A DNA stretch of 64,000 nt, taken from Escarpia spicata (Eukaryota > Annelida > Polychaeta > Sabellida > Siboglinidae). The stretch is taken from NCBI GenBank assembly GCA_963995525.1, contig OZ023210.1:64964921-65028920 (forward strand), read 5' to 3'. How positions within the stretch are numbered: position 1 is the stretch's first letter; the number at the start of each line of letters is the position of its first letter. Under the pieces are notes generated by a model that worked only from the letters and a program-made list of their open reading frames with translations, was not told where the DNA came from and searched no databases. The translations under genes and the position numbers were made by a program. Positions 1 to 10,706 of the stretch are shown one piece after another.

Positions 1-420
1 GTGAAAATGACAATTATAGTGTATTGGGAATAAGATGAATGTTAACAGCAGAATGGGACAAGAGTGAAAATATATGTTTGATTTCTCTTAATAGAACCTA
101 CAAAAATAATTATTATTACCATCGACACTGTAAACAGAATAATAAATGAAATAGTTCAGTCTACTGGTATGTTAGTCATAAGGCAAGAATGCCAGTTGTA
201 TGAGTAAGTGAGCAGATTTCTCCTGGATGGTTCACATATTTGTCATTACATCGTAGTGATGATCTCGCTTTGACATATGGATCCTGCAAAGGTGATGGCT
301 GGCACGGGCCGTTTAGTATCTGATGTGTGGTGGGACTTGATGTACGTAGTTGCTGTGTAACACACGGCTGCATGTATGACTAGTGCACTTCTAACTGTGG
401 TGTCAGCTCACATCCCTGGA
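1..420. other. Unique AT-rich sequence, no gene seen
   Basis: No splice-bounded exon, RNA gene or repeat is recognisable. A 65-codon open frame on the minus strand (176-373) has no recognisable protein features and is probably chance. Confidence 0.5.
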
Positions 421-490
421 TAGTCTTCACAGGAACTCAACTATGGATCTACGGATTAGTAGATCCATAGTCAAGTTCCTATGAAGACTG
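421..490. repeat. Near-perfect inverted repeat (hairpin)
   Basis: Arms at 421-452 and 459-490 are reverse complements at about 28 of 32 positions, around a 6-nt loop (ggatta). The inner 12 bp of each arm (beginning actatggatct) pair perfectly. The palindrome stands alone in unique DNA. It could be a foldback remnant of a mobile element or a cruciform-forming site; function unknown. Confidence 0.85.
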
Positions 491-683
491 TTAATGGTTT
501 TTATGAAATTTAGACGTCATATTTGTTTGATCTATTGAAGTTCCCTACTTGTAATTCAGACTGTTAGAAAAATAAATTCATGATTATAACTTTGATGTTC
601 ACGTTGCTTTGCAATTTTATACCGAGTCTTAAAGAATTGTAGCATGGTGCAACTTGCCTACACATTTCACTCCCAGTTGGGAG

Positions 684-1259
684 AGCTCCATTAGATCACT
701 TGGCTCCATTAGATCACTTGGCTCCATTAGATCACTTGGCTCCATTAGTTCACTTGGCTCCATTAGTTCACTTGGCTCCATTAGATCACTTGGCTCCATT
801 AGATCACTTGGCTCCATTAGATCACTTGGCTCCATTAGATCACTTGGCTCCATTAGATCACTTGGCTCCATTAGATCACTTGGCTCCATTAGATCACTTG
901 GCTCCATTAGATCACTTGGCTCCATTAGATCACTTGGCTCCATTAGATCACTTGACTCCATTAGTTCACTTGGCTCCATTAGTTCACTTGGCTCCATTAG
1001 TTCACTTGGCTCCATTAGTTCACTTGGCTCCATTAGTTCACTTGGCTCCATTAGTTCACTTGGCTCCATTAGTTCACTTGGCTCCATTAGTTCACTTGGC
1101 TCCATTAGATCACTTGGCTCCATTAGATCACTTGGCTCCATTAGTTCACTTGGCTCCATTAGTTCACTTGGCTCCATTAAATCACTTGGCTCCATTAGAT
1201 CACTTGGCTCCATTAGATCACTTGGCTCCATTAGATCACTTGGCTCCATTAGTTCACTT
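684..1259 (+). repeat. 18-bp minisatellite, 32 copies
   Basis: The unit is ggctccattagatcactt. The array is exactly 576 bp, i.e. 32 units with no net indel. Nearly all variation is at one dinucleotide: agatc (type D) or agttc (type V), with one aaatc. The order of types is D3 V2 D10 V8 D2 V2 N1 D3 V1. Because 18 is a multiple of three and the unit lacks stops, open frames of about 200 codons appear on both strands (six-residue repeats such as APLDHL or MEPSDL). I read these as periodicity artefacts. Confidence 0.97.
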
Positions 1260-1430
1260 GGCTGTGTTGGAAATGTGGAATAGAGTTTAACAATAGTATA
1301 GGATGTGAAGCTGTATAGATTTATTGGCGAAGCCTTTTGTGCATGGAATGGATGTCAATGTCTTGTGCAGAAGCTACCTTGATGTTGTACCTAGTGTCTC
1401 ATTCTGTGAGAGAATACTGAGTCTGGATTT

Positions 1431-2512
1431 GTCTGAAGGACAAGTTGCCATACCAGGTTCTCTGAAGGACACGTTGCCATACCAGGTTGTCTGAAGGACT
1501 AGTTGCCATACCAGGTTGTCTCAAGGACAAGTTGCCATACCAGGTTGTCTCAAGGACAAGTTGCCATACCAGGTTGTCTCAAGGACAAGTTGCCATACCA
1601 GGTTGTCTCAAGGACAAGTTGCCATACCAGGTTGTCTGAAGGATAAGTTGTCATACCAGGTTGTCTCAAGGACAAGTTGCCATACCAGGTTGTCTCAAGG
1701 ACAAGTTGCCATACCAGGTTGTCTCAAGGACAAGTTGCCATACCAGGTTGTCTGAAGGATAAGTTGTCATACCAGGTTGTCTCAAGGACAAGTTGCCATA
1801 CCAGGTTGTCTCAAGGACAAGTTGCTATACCAGGTTGTCTCAAAGACAAGTTGCCATACCAAGTTGTCTCTATATGACAAGTTGCCATACCAGGTTGTCT
1901 GAAGGACAAGTTGCTATACCAGGTTGTCTCTAAGACAAGTTGCCATACCAAGTTGTCTCTATATGACAAGTTGCCATACCAGGTTGTCTGAAGGACAAGT
2001 TGCCATACCAGTTTGTCTGAAGGACAAGTTGCCATACCAGGTTGTCTCTAGGACAAGTTGCTATACCAGGTTGTCTGAAGGACAAGTTGCCATACCAGGT
2101 TGTCTGAAGGACAAGTTGCCATACCAGGTTGTCTCAAGGACAAGTTGCTATACCAGGTTGTCTCAAGGACAAGTTGCCACACCAGGTTGTCTGAAGGACA
2201 AGTTGCCATACCAGGTTGTCTGAAGGACAAGTTGCCATACCAGGTTGTCTCTAGGACAAGTTGCTATACCAGGTTGTCTCAAGGACAAGTTGCCACACCA
2301 GGTTGTCTCTAGGACAAGTTGCTATACCAGGTTGTCTCTAGGACAAGTTGCCATACCAGGTTGTCTGAAGGATAAGTTGTCATACCAGGTTGTCTCAAGG
2401 ACAAGTTGCCATACCAGGTTGTCTGAAGGACAAGTTGCCATACCAGTTTGTCTGAAGGACAAGTTGCCATACCAGGTTGTCTCAAAGACAAGTTGCCATA
2501 CCAGGTTGTCTG
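1431..2512 (+). repeat. 29-bp minisatellite, about 37 copies
   Basis: The repeat core is gttgccataccaggttgtct followed by a variable linker: caaggacaa, gaaggacaa, ctaggacaa or, in two units near 1870 and 1957, a longer ctatatgacaa. Most units are 29 bp. The linker types are interleaved, which indicates shuffling between units. Short open frames on both strands result from the 29-bp period reading as 29 residues over three units. Confidence 0.95.
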
Positions 2513-2847
2513 GTCATAGATCATCTTCATGTGCAAATTAATATACAACTCAACTATTATGCACTACAAGACATTTCCAAAACTACATAATTGAAGATGG
2601 CTAGCTGCCATGTTTTCCCACATAGCCTTCTGCTGTTTTGGTGTTTTTGTAGTGTTAACCTTTGCTCTGTGACGGCTAACCTAGGGCAGTTCTTGTTAAA
2701 AAACTTGACATGTCTTCGTGACGTCATCTGGGATGGGAGCTGCACAACACAGCCTTTTTATCTTCACCCCTTGTTCTGTTCTGTGTGCTCCACCTTCTAA
2801 ACGTAAACGTACAAGTTTCTGGTTGCAGATGACATTCTGATGCATAC
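2513..2847. other. Unique spacer between two arrays
   Basis: About 335 bp of non-repetitive sequence separates the 29-bp and 68-bp arrays. I see no exon with plausible splice sites and no RNA gene. Confidence 0.5.
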
Positions 2848-5800
2848 CTTTTTGAATTAATGTTAAGTCCTGATAGTTTCTGGTAGGCATCCCGTCCTGT
2901 GTACCACTCCGAGTTCTTTTTTAATTAATGTTAAGTCCTGATAGCTCGCGGTAGGCATCCCGTCCTGTGTACTACTCCGAGTTCTTTTTGAATTAATGTT
3001 AAGTCCTGATAGCTCGCGGTAGGCATCCCGTCCTGTGTACTACTCCGAGTTCTTTTTTAATTAATGTTAAGTGCTGATAGTTTGCGGTAGGCATCCCGTC
3101 CTGTGTACTGCTCCGAGTTCTTTTTGAATTAATGTTAAGTCCTGATAGTTTGCGGTAGGCATCCCGTCCTGTGTACTACTCCGAGTTCTTTTTTAATTAA
3201 TGTTAAGTCCTGATAGCTCGCGGTAGGCATCCCGTCCTGTGTACTACTCCGAGTTCTTTTTTAATTAATGTTAAGTCCTGATAGCTCGCGGTAGGCATCC
3301 CGTCCTGTGTACTACTCCGAGTTCTTTTTTAATTAATGTTAAGTGCTGATAGTTTGCGGTAGGCATCCCGTCCTGTGTACTGCTCCGAGTTCTTTTTGAA
3401 TTAATGTTAAGTCCTGATAGTTTGCGGTAGGCATCCCGTCCTGTGTACTACTCCGAGTTCTTTTTGAATTAATGTTAAGTCCTGATAGCTCGCGGTAGGC
3501 ATCCCGTCCTGTGTACTACTCCGAGTTCTTTTTGAATTAATGTTAAGTCCTGATAGTTTGTGGTAGGCATCCCGTCCTGTGTACTACTCCGAGTTCTTTT
3601 TGAATTAATGTTAAGTCCTGATAGTTCGCGGTAGGCATCCCGTCCTGTGTACTACTCCGAGTTCTTTTTGAATTAATGTTAAGTCCTGATAGTTTGTGGT
3701 AGGCATCCCGTCCTGTGTACTACTCCGAGTTCTTTTTGAATTAATGTTAAGTCCTGATAGTTTGTGGTAGGCATCCCGTCCTGTGTACTGCTCCGAGTTC
3801 TTTTTGAATTAATGTTAAGTCCTGATAGTTTGCGGTAGGCATCCCGTCCTGTGTACTGCTCCGAGTTCTTTTTGAATTAATGTTAAGTCCTGATAGTTTG
3901 CGGTAGGCATCCCGTCCTGTGTACTGCTCCGAGTTCTTTTTGAATTAATGTTAAGTCCTGATAGTTTCTGGTAGGCATCCCGTCCTGTGTACTTCTCCGA
4001 GTTCTTTTTGAATTAATGTTAAGTCCTGATAGTTTGTGGTAGGCATCCCGTCCTGTGTACTGCTCCGAGTTCTTTTTGAATTAATGTTAAGTCCTGATAG
4101 TTCGCGGTAGGCATCCCGTCCTGTGTACTGCTCCGAGTTCTTTTTGAAATAATGTTAAGTCCTGATAGTTTCTGGTAGGCAACCCTACCTGTGTACTGCT
4201 CCGAGTTCTTTTTGAATTAATGTTAAGTCCTGATAGTTCGCGGTAGGCATCCCGTCCTGTGTACTACTCCGAGTTCTTTTTGAATTAATGTTAAGTCCTG
4301 ATAGTTTGTGGTAGGCATCCCGTCCTGTGTACTACTCCGAGTTCTTTTTGAATTAATGTTAAGTCCTGATAGTTTGTGGTAGGCATCCCGTCCTGTGTAC
4401 TACTCCGAGTTCTTTTTGAATTAATGTTAAGTCCTGATAGTTCGCGGTAGGCATCCCGTCCTGTGTACTACTCCGAGTTCTTTTTGAATTAATGTTAAGT
4501 CCTGATAGTTTGTGGTAGGCATCCCGTCCTGTGTACTGCTCCGAGTTCTTTTTGAATTAATGTTAAGTCCTGATAGTTTGCGGTAGGCATCCCGTCCTGT
4601 GTACTGCTCCGAGTTCTTTTTGAATTAATGTTAAGTCCTGATAGTTCGCGGTAGGCATCCCGTCCTGTGTACTGCTCCGAGTTCTTTTTGAAATAATGTT
4701 AAGTCCTGATAGTTTCTGGTAGGCAACCCTACCTGTGTACTGCTCCGAGTTCTTTTTGAATTAATGTTAAGTCCTGATAGTTCGCGGTAGGCATCCCGTC
4801 CTGTGTACTACTCCGAGTTCTTTTTGAATTAATGTTAAGTCCTGATAGTTCGCGGTAGGCATCCCGTCCTGTGTACTGCTCCGAGTTCTTTTTGAAATAA
4901 TGTTAAGTCCTGATAGTTTGTGGTAGGCATCCCGTCCTGTGTACTACTCCGAGTTCTTTTTGAATTAATGTTAAGTCCTGATAGTTTGTGGTAGGCATCC
5001 CGTCCTGTGTACTACTCCGAGTTCTTTTTGAATTAATGTTAAATCCTGATAGTTCGCGGTAGGCATCCCGTCCTGTGTACTACTCCGAGTTCTTTTTGAA
5101 TTAATGTTAAGTCCTGATAGTTTGTGGTAGGCATCCCGTCCTGTGTACTGCTCCGAGTTCTTTTTGAATTAATGTTAAGTCCTGATAGTTTGCGGTAGGC
5201 ATCCCGTCCTGTGTACTGCTCCGAGTTCTTTTTGAATTAATGTTAAGTCCTGATAGTTTGCGGTAGGCATCCCGTCCTGTGTACTGCTCCGAGTTCTTTT
5301 TGAATTAATGTTAAGTCCTGATAGTTTCTGGTAGGCATCCCGTCCTGTGTACTTCTCCGAGTTCTTTTTGAATTAATGTTAAGTCCTGATAGTTTCTGGT
5401 AGGCAACCCTACCTGTGTACTGCTCCGAGTTCTTTTTGAATTAATGTTAAGTCCTGATAGTTCGCGGTAGGCATCCCGTCCTGTGTACTACTCCGAGTTC
5501 TTTTTGAATTAATGTTAAGTCCTGATAGTTCGCGGTAGGCATCCCGTCCTGTGTACTGCTCCGAGTTCTTTTTGAATTAATGTTAAGTCCTGATAGTTTC
5601 TGGTAGGCATCCCGTCCTGTGTACTACTCCGAGTTCTTTTTGAATTAATGTTAAGTCCTGATAGTTTGCGGTAGGCATCCCGTCCTGTGTACTGCTCCGA
5701 GTTCTTTTTGAATTAATGTTAAGTCCTGATAGTTCGCGGTAGGCATCCCGTCCTGTGTACTACTCCGAGTTCTTTTTGAATTAATGTTAAGTCCTGATAG

Positions 5801-8153
5801 TTCGCGGTAGGCATCCCGTCCTGTGTACTGCTCCGAGTTCTTTTTGAATTAATGTTAAGTCCTGATAGTTTGCGGTAGGCATCCCGTCCTGTGTACTGCT
5901 CAGTGTTCTTTTTGAATTAATGTTAAGTCCTGATAGCTCGCGGTAGGCATCCCGTCCTGTGTACTACTCCGAGTTCTTTTTTAATTAATGTTAAGTCCTG
6001 ATAGCTCGCGGTAGGCATCCCGTCCTGTGTACTACTCCGAGTTCTTTTTTAATTAATGTTAAGTGCTGATAGTTTGCGGTAGGCATCCCGTCCTGTGTAC
6101 TGCTCCGAGTTCTTTTTGAATTAATGTTAAGTCCTGATACTTTGCGGTAGGCATCCCGTCCTGTGTACTACTCCGAGTTCTTTTTGAATTAATGTTAAGT
6201 CCTGATAGCTCGCGGTAGGCATCCCGTCCTGTGTACTACTCCGAGTTCTTTTTGAATTAATGTTAAGTCCTGATAGTTTGTGGTAGGCATCCCGTCCTGT
6301 GTACTACTCCGAGTTCTTTTTGAATTAATGTTAAGTCCTGATAGTTCGCGGTAGGCATCCCGTCCTGTGTACTACTCCGAGTTCTTTTTGAATTAATGTT
6401 AAGTCCTGATAGTTTGTGGTAGGCATCCCGTCCTGTGTACTACTCCGAGTTCTTTTTGAATTAATGTTAAGTCCTGATAGTTTGTGGTAGGCATCCCGTC
6501 CTGTGTACTGCTCCGAGTTCTTTTTGAATTAATGTTAAGTCCTGATAGTTTGCGGTAGGCATCCCGTCCTGTGTACTGCTCCGAGTTCTTTTTGAATTAA
6601 TGTTAAGTCCTGATAGTTTGTGGTAGGCATCCCGTCCTGTGTACTGCTCCGAGTTCTTTTTGAATTAATGTTAAGTCCTGATAGTTTCTGGTAGGCATCC
6701 CGTCCTGTGTACTTCTCCGAGTTCTTTTTGAATTAATGTTAAGTCCTGATAGTTTGTGGTAGGCATCCCGTCCTGTGTACTGCTCCGAGTTCTTTTTGAA
6801 TTAATGTTAAGTCCTGATAGTTCGCGGTAGGCATCCCGTCCTGTGTACTGCTCCGAGTTCTTTTTGAAATAATGTTAAGTCCTGATAGTTTCTGGTAGGC
6901 AACCCTACCTGTGTACTGCTCCGAGTTCTTTTTGAATTAATGTTAAGTCCTGATAGTTCGCGGTAGGCATCCCGTCCTGTGTACTACTCCGAGTTCTTTT
7001 TGAATTAATGTTAAGTCCTGATAGTTTGTGGTAGGCATCCCGTCCTGTGTACTACTCCGAGTTCTTTTTGAATTAATGTTAAGTCCTGATAGTTTGTGGT
7101 AGGCATCCCGTCCTGTGTACTACTCCGAGTTCTTTTTGAATTAATGTTAAGTCCTGATAGTTCGCGGTAGGCATCCCGTCCTGTGTACTACTCCGAGTTC
7201 TTTTTGAATTAATGTTAAGTCCTGATAGTTTGTGGTAGGCATCCCGTCCTGTGTACTGCTCCGAGTTCTTTTTGAATTAATGTTAAGTCCTGATAGTTTG
7301 CGGTAGGCATCCCGTCCTGTGTACTGCTCCGAGTTCTTTTTGAATTAATGTTAAGTCCTGATAGTTTGCGGTAGGCATCCCGTCCTGTGTACTGCTCCGA
7401 GTTCTTTTTGAATTAATGTTAAGTCCTGATAGTTTCTGGTAGGCATCCCGTCCTGTGTACTTCTCCGAGTTCTTTTTGAATTAATGTTAAGTCCTGATAG
7501 TTTCTGGTAGGCAACCCTACCTGTGTACTGCTCCGAGTTCTTTTTGAATTAATGTTAAGTCCTGATAGTTCGCGGTAGGCATCCCGTCCTGTGTACTACT
7601 CCGAGTTCTTTTTGAATTAATGTTAAGTCCTGATAGTTCGCGGTAGGCATCCCGTCCTGTGTACTGCTCCGAGTTCTTTTTGAATTAATGTTAAGTCCTG
7701 ATACTTTGCGGTAGGCATCCCGTCCTGTGTACTGCTCCGAGTTCTTTTTGAATTAATGTTAAGTCCTGATACTTTCTGGTAGGCATCCCGTCCTGTGTAC
7801 TGCTCCGAGTTCTTTTTGAATTAATGTTAAGTCCTGATAGTTCGCGGTAGGCATCCCGTCCTGTGTACTGCTCCGAGTTCTTTTTGAATTAATGTTAAGT
7901 CCTGATAGTTTCTGGTAGGCATCCCGTCCTGTGTACTACTCCGAGTTCTTTTTGAATTAATGTTAAGTCCTGATAGTTTGCGGTAGGCATCCCGTCCTGT
8001 GTACTGCTCCGAGTTCTTTTTGAATTAATGTTAAGTCCTGATAGTTCGCGGTAGGCATCCCGTCCTGTGTACTACTCCGAGTTCTTTTTGAATTAATGTT
8101 AAGTCCTGATAGTTCGCGGTAGGCATCCCGTCCTGTGTACTGCTCCGAGTTTT
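2848..8153 (+). repeat. 68-bp minisatellite, about 78 copies, with higher-order repeats
   Basis: Each unit contains ttaatgttaagtcctgatag, then a variable six-base motif (ctcgcg, ttcgcg, tttgcg, tttgtg or tttctg), gtaggcatcccgtcctgtgt and act(a/g)ctccgag. The first and last gagtt marks lie at 2911 and 8147; the distance of 5236 bp is exactly 77 x 68, so the array has no net indel. Marker variants (gtgctgatag, aaccctacc, acttctcc) show that about 3205-4640 is repeated at about 5925-7360, an offset of 2720 bp or 40 units, with very few differences. All frames are closed by stops in each unit. Confidence 0.98.
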
Positions 8154-8358
8154 TTTTGTTTCACACTCTGACAAACCTGTACAATCCAACACCATTTCGA
8201 CTTTTCTGGGAAGCATCCAGCCATGCTAATTTTATTGTGTACTATTCGTACACAAATATCCAACACCTCTATAGCTAGGTATCTTTCATACAACTGAGTG
8301 AACTGGAGCAACGTAGAGTAAACAAGAATGTTTGAAACGAGGAATCTCTTGATTGAAG

Positions 8359-10102
8359 GTCTGACTGATGTTGTAATGACTACGTGACTGCATCCTATAG
8401 ACCTGTATCTTGTCATAAAGGTCTGATGTTGTAATGACAACGTGAGTGCATCCTACAGACCCGTATCTTGTCATAAAGGTCTGATGTTGTAATGACAACG
8501 TGAGTGCATCCTATAGACCCGTATCTTGTCATAAAGGTCTGATGTTGTAATGACTAAGTGAGTGCATCCTATAGACCCGTATCTTGTCATAAAGGTCTGA
8601 TGTTGTAATGACAACGTGAGTGCATCCTATAGACCCGTATCTTGTCATAAAGGTCTGATGTTGTAATGACTAAGTGAGTGCATCCTATAGACCCGTATCT
8701 TGTCATAAAGGTCTGATGTTATAATCACTACGTGAGTGCATCCTATAGACCCGTATCTTGTCATAAAGGTCTGATGTTGTAATGACTACGTGAGTGCATC
8801 CTATAGACCCGTATCTTGTCATAAAGGTCTGATGTTGTAATGACTACGTGAGTGCATCCTATAGACCCGTATCTTGTCATAAAGGTCTGATGTTGTAATC
8901 ACTACGTGAGTGCATCCTATAGACCTGTATCTTGTCATAAAGGTCTGATGTTGTAATCACTATGAGAGTGCATCCTATAGACCCGTATCTTGTCATAAAG
9001 GTCTGATGTTGTAATCACTACAAGAGTGCATCCTATAGACCCGTATCTTGTCATATAGGTCTGATGTTGTAATGACTACGTGAGTGCATCCTATAGACCT
9101 GTATCTTGTCCTAAAGGTCTGATGTTGTAATGACTACGTGAGTGCATCCTATAGACCCGTATCTTGTCATAAAGGTCTGATGTTGTAATGACTACGTGAG
9201 TGCATCCTATAGACCCGTATCTTGTCATAAAGGTCTGATGTTGTAATGACTACGTGAGTGCATCCTATAGACCCGTATCTTGTCATAAAGGTCTGATGTT
9301 GTAATGACTACGTGAGTGCATCCTATAGACCCGTATCTTGTCATAAAGGTCTGATGTTGTAATCACTACTTGAGTGCATCCTATAGAACCGTATCTTGTC
9401 ATAAAGGTCTGATGTTGTAATGACTACGTGAGTGCATCCTATAGACCCGTATCTTGTCATAAAGGTCTGATGTTGTAATGACTACGTGAGTGCATCCTAT
9501 AGACCCGTATCTTGTCATAAAGGTCTGATGTTGTAATGACTACGTGAGTGCATCCTATAGACCTGTATCTTGTCATAAAGGTCTGATGTTGTAATGACTA
9601 CGTGAGTGCATCCTATAGACCCGTATCTTGTCATAAAGGTCTGATGTTGTAATGACTACGTGAGTGCATTCTATAGACCCGTATCTTGTCATAAAGGTCT
9701 GATGTTGTAATGACTACGTGAGTGCATCCTATAGACCCGTATCTTGTCATAAAGGTCTGATGTTGTAATGACTACGTGAGTGCATCCTATAGACCCATAT
9801 CTTGTCATAAAGGTCTGATGTTATAATCACTACGTGAGTGCATCCTATAGACCCGTATCTTGTCATAAAGGTCTGATGTTGTAATGACTACGTGAGTGCA
9901 TCCTATAGACCCGTATCTTGTCATAAAGGTTTGATGTTGTAATCACTATGTGAGTGCATTCTATAGACCCTTATGTTGTCATAAAGGTCTGATGTTGTAA
10001 TGACTACGTGAGTGCATCCTATAGACCCGTATCTTGTCATAAAGGTCTGATGTTGTAATCACTACGTGAGTGCATCCTATAGACTAGTAACTTGTCATAA
10101 AG
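8359..10102 (+). repeat. 58-bp minisatellite, 30 copies
   Basis: The unit starts gtctgatgttgtaatgacta and continues through cgtgagtgcatcctatagac to cttgtcataaag. The first unit has a 4-bp insertion (gtctgactgatg); otherwise the span is exactly 30 x 58 bp. Variation is mostly substitution: tgacta or tcacta or tgacaa, acccg or acctg, and loss of the cgtg CpG in some units. A 200-bp unique spacer (8154-8358) separates it from the 68-bp array. Confidence 0.97.
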
Positions 10103-10706
10103 CATGTTCACTGCCAGGGTTATAGGGACTTAGAAATAGCTTGGGACTAGGTCTGGGTGGCTCCATAAACACAGGTCTACTTAGTCCACATACCTCACAT
10201 TCAGTGACAGCTGCAAGACAGCTAGATAATGGAAACACATTTGTCATACTTGGTCTTGTTATTTCATTGTGCTGTCTTCATGTAAGTGGCTTCAGTAAAT
10301 TGCTTGTGGACACTTTGTTTAACATGTGCAGTGGGATGGTTGGTCTATATATGTTTAAATAAGATGCTCGATATAGTTAGCAACAAAAACAATATGGTTG
10401 TATTTTACATGGGGACAATTGTGACAGTATTATACTTGATTTTCATTCATTTGGATGCAGACAATCTGTTTTGAAAGTGAAACAAAAAATATAAAATATT
10501 GGCATTGCCAAATATATAATGTTTTTGTTGACATTGCAATGCAGCTGGTGCTGACTACATGGAACAGTATTTAATTACATGAATAAAAGGCAAACACAAT
10601 GTTGTACATGGCATGACAGCATCATAGCATCACTTTTTGATTGATAATGAAACAAAAATTACTAGTTGATGTAATTATTGTGTGCTACTGTGTATGCTAA
10701 ATAGCT
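10103..10706. other. Unique spacer, no gene seen
   Basis: About 600 bp, AT-rich after 10370. Open frames of 62-73 codons (10141-10362, 10286-10474) have no recognisable domain. I do not call a gene. Confidence 0.5.

Noticed and set aside
629..1290. Six-residue-repeat proteins from the 18-bp array
   Set aside because: Two plus frames and one minus frame are all open because the unit is six codons without stops. Nothing selects one frame.
8359..10102. CRISPR-like array
   Set aside because: Units are adjacent with no unique spacers, and the surrounding DNA is eukaryotic. The same applies to all other arrays.
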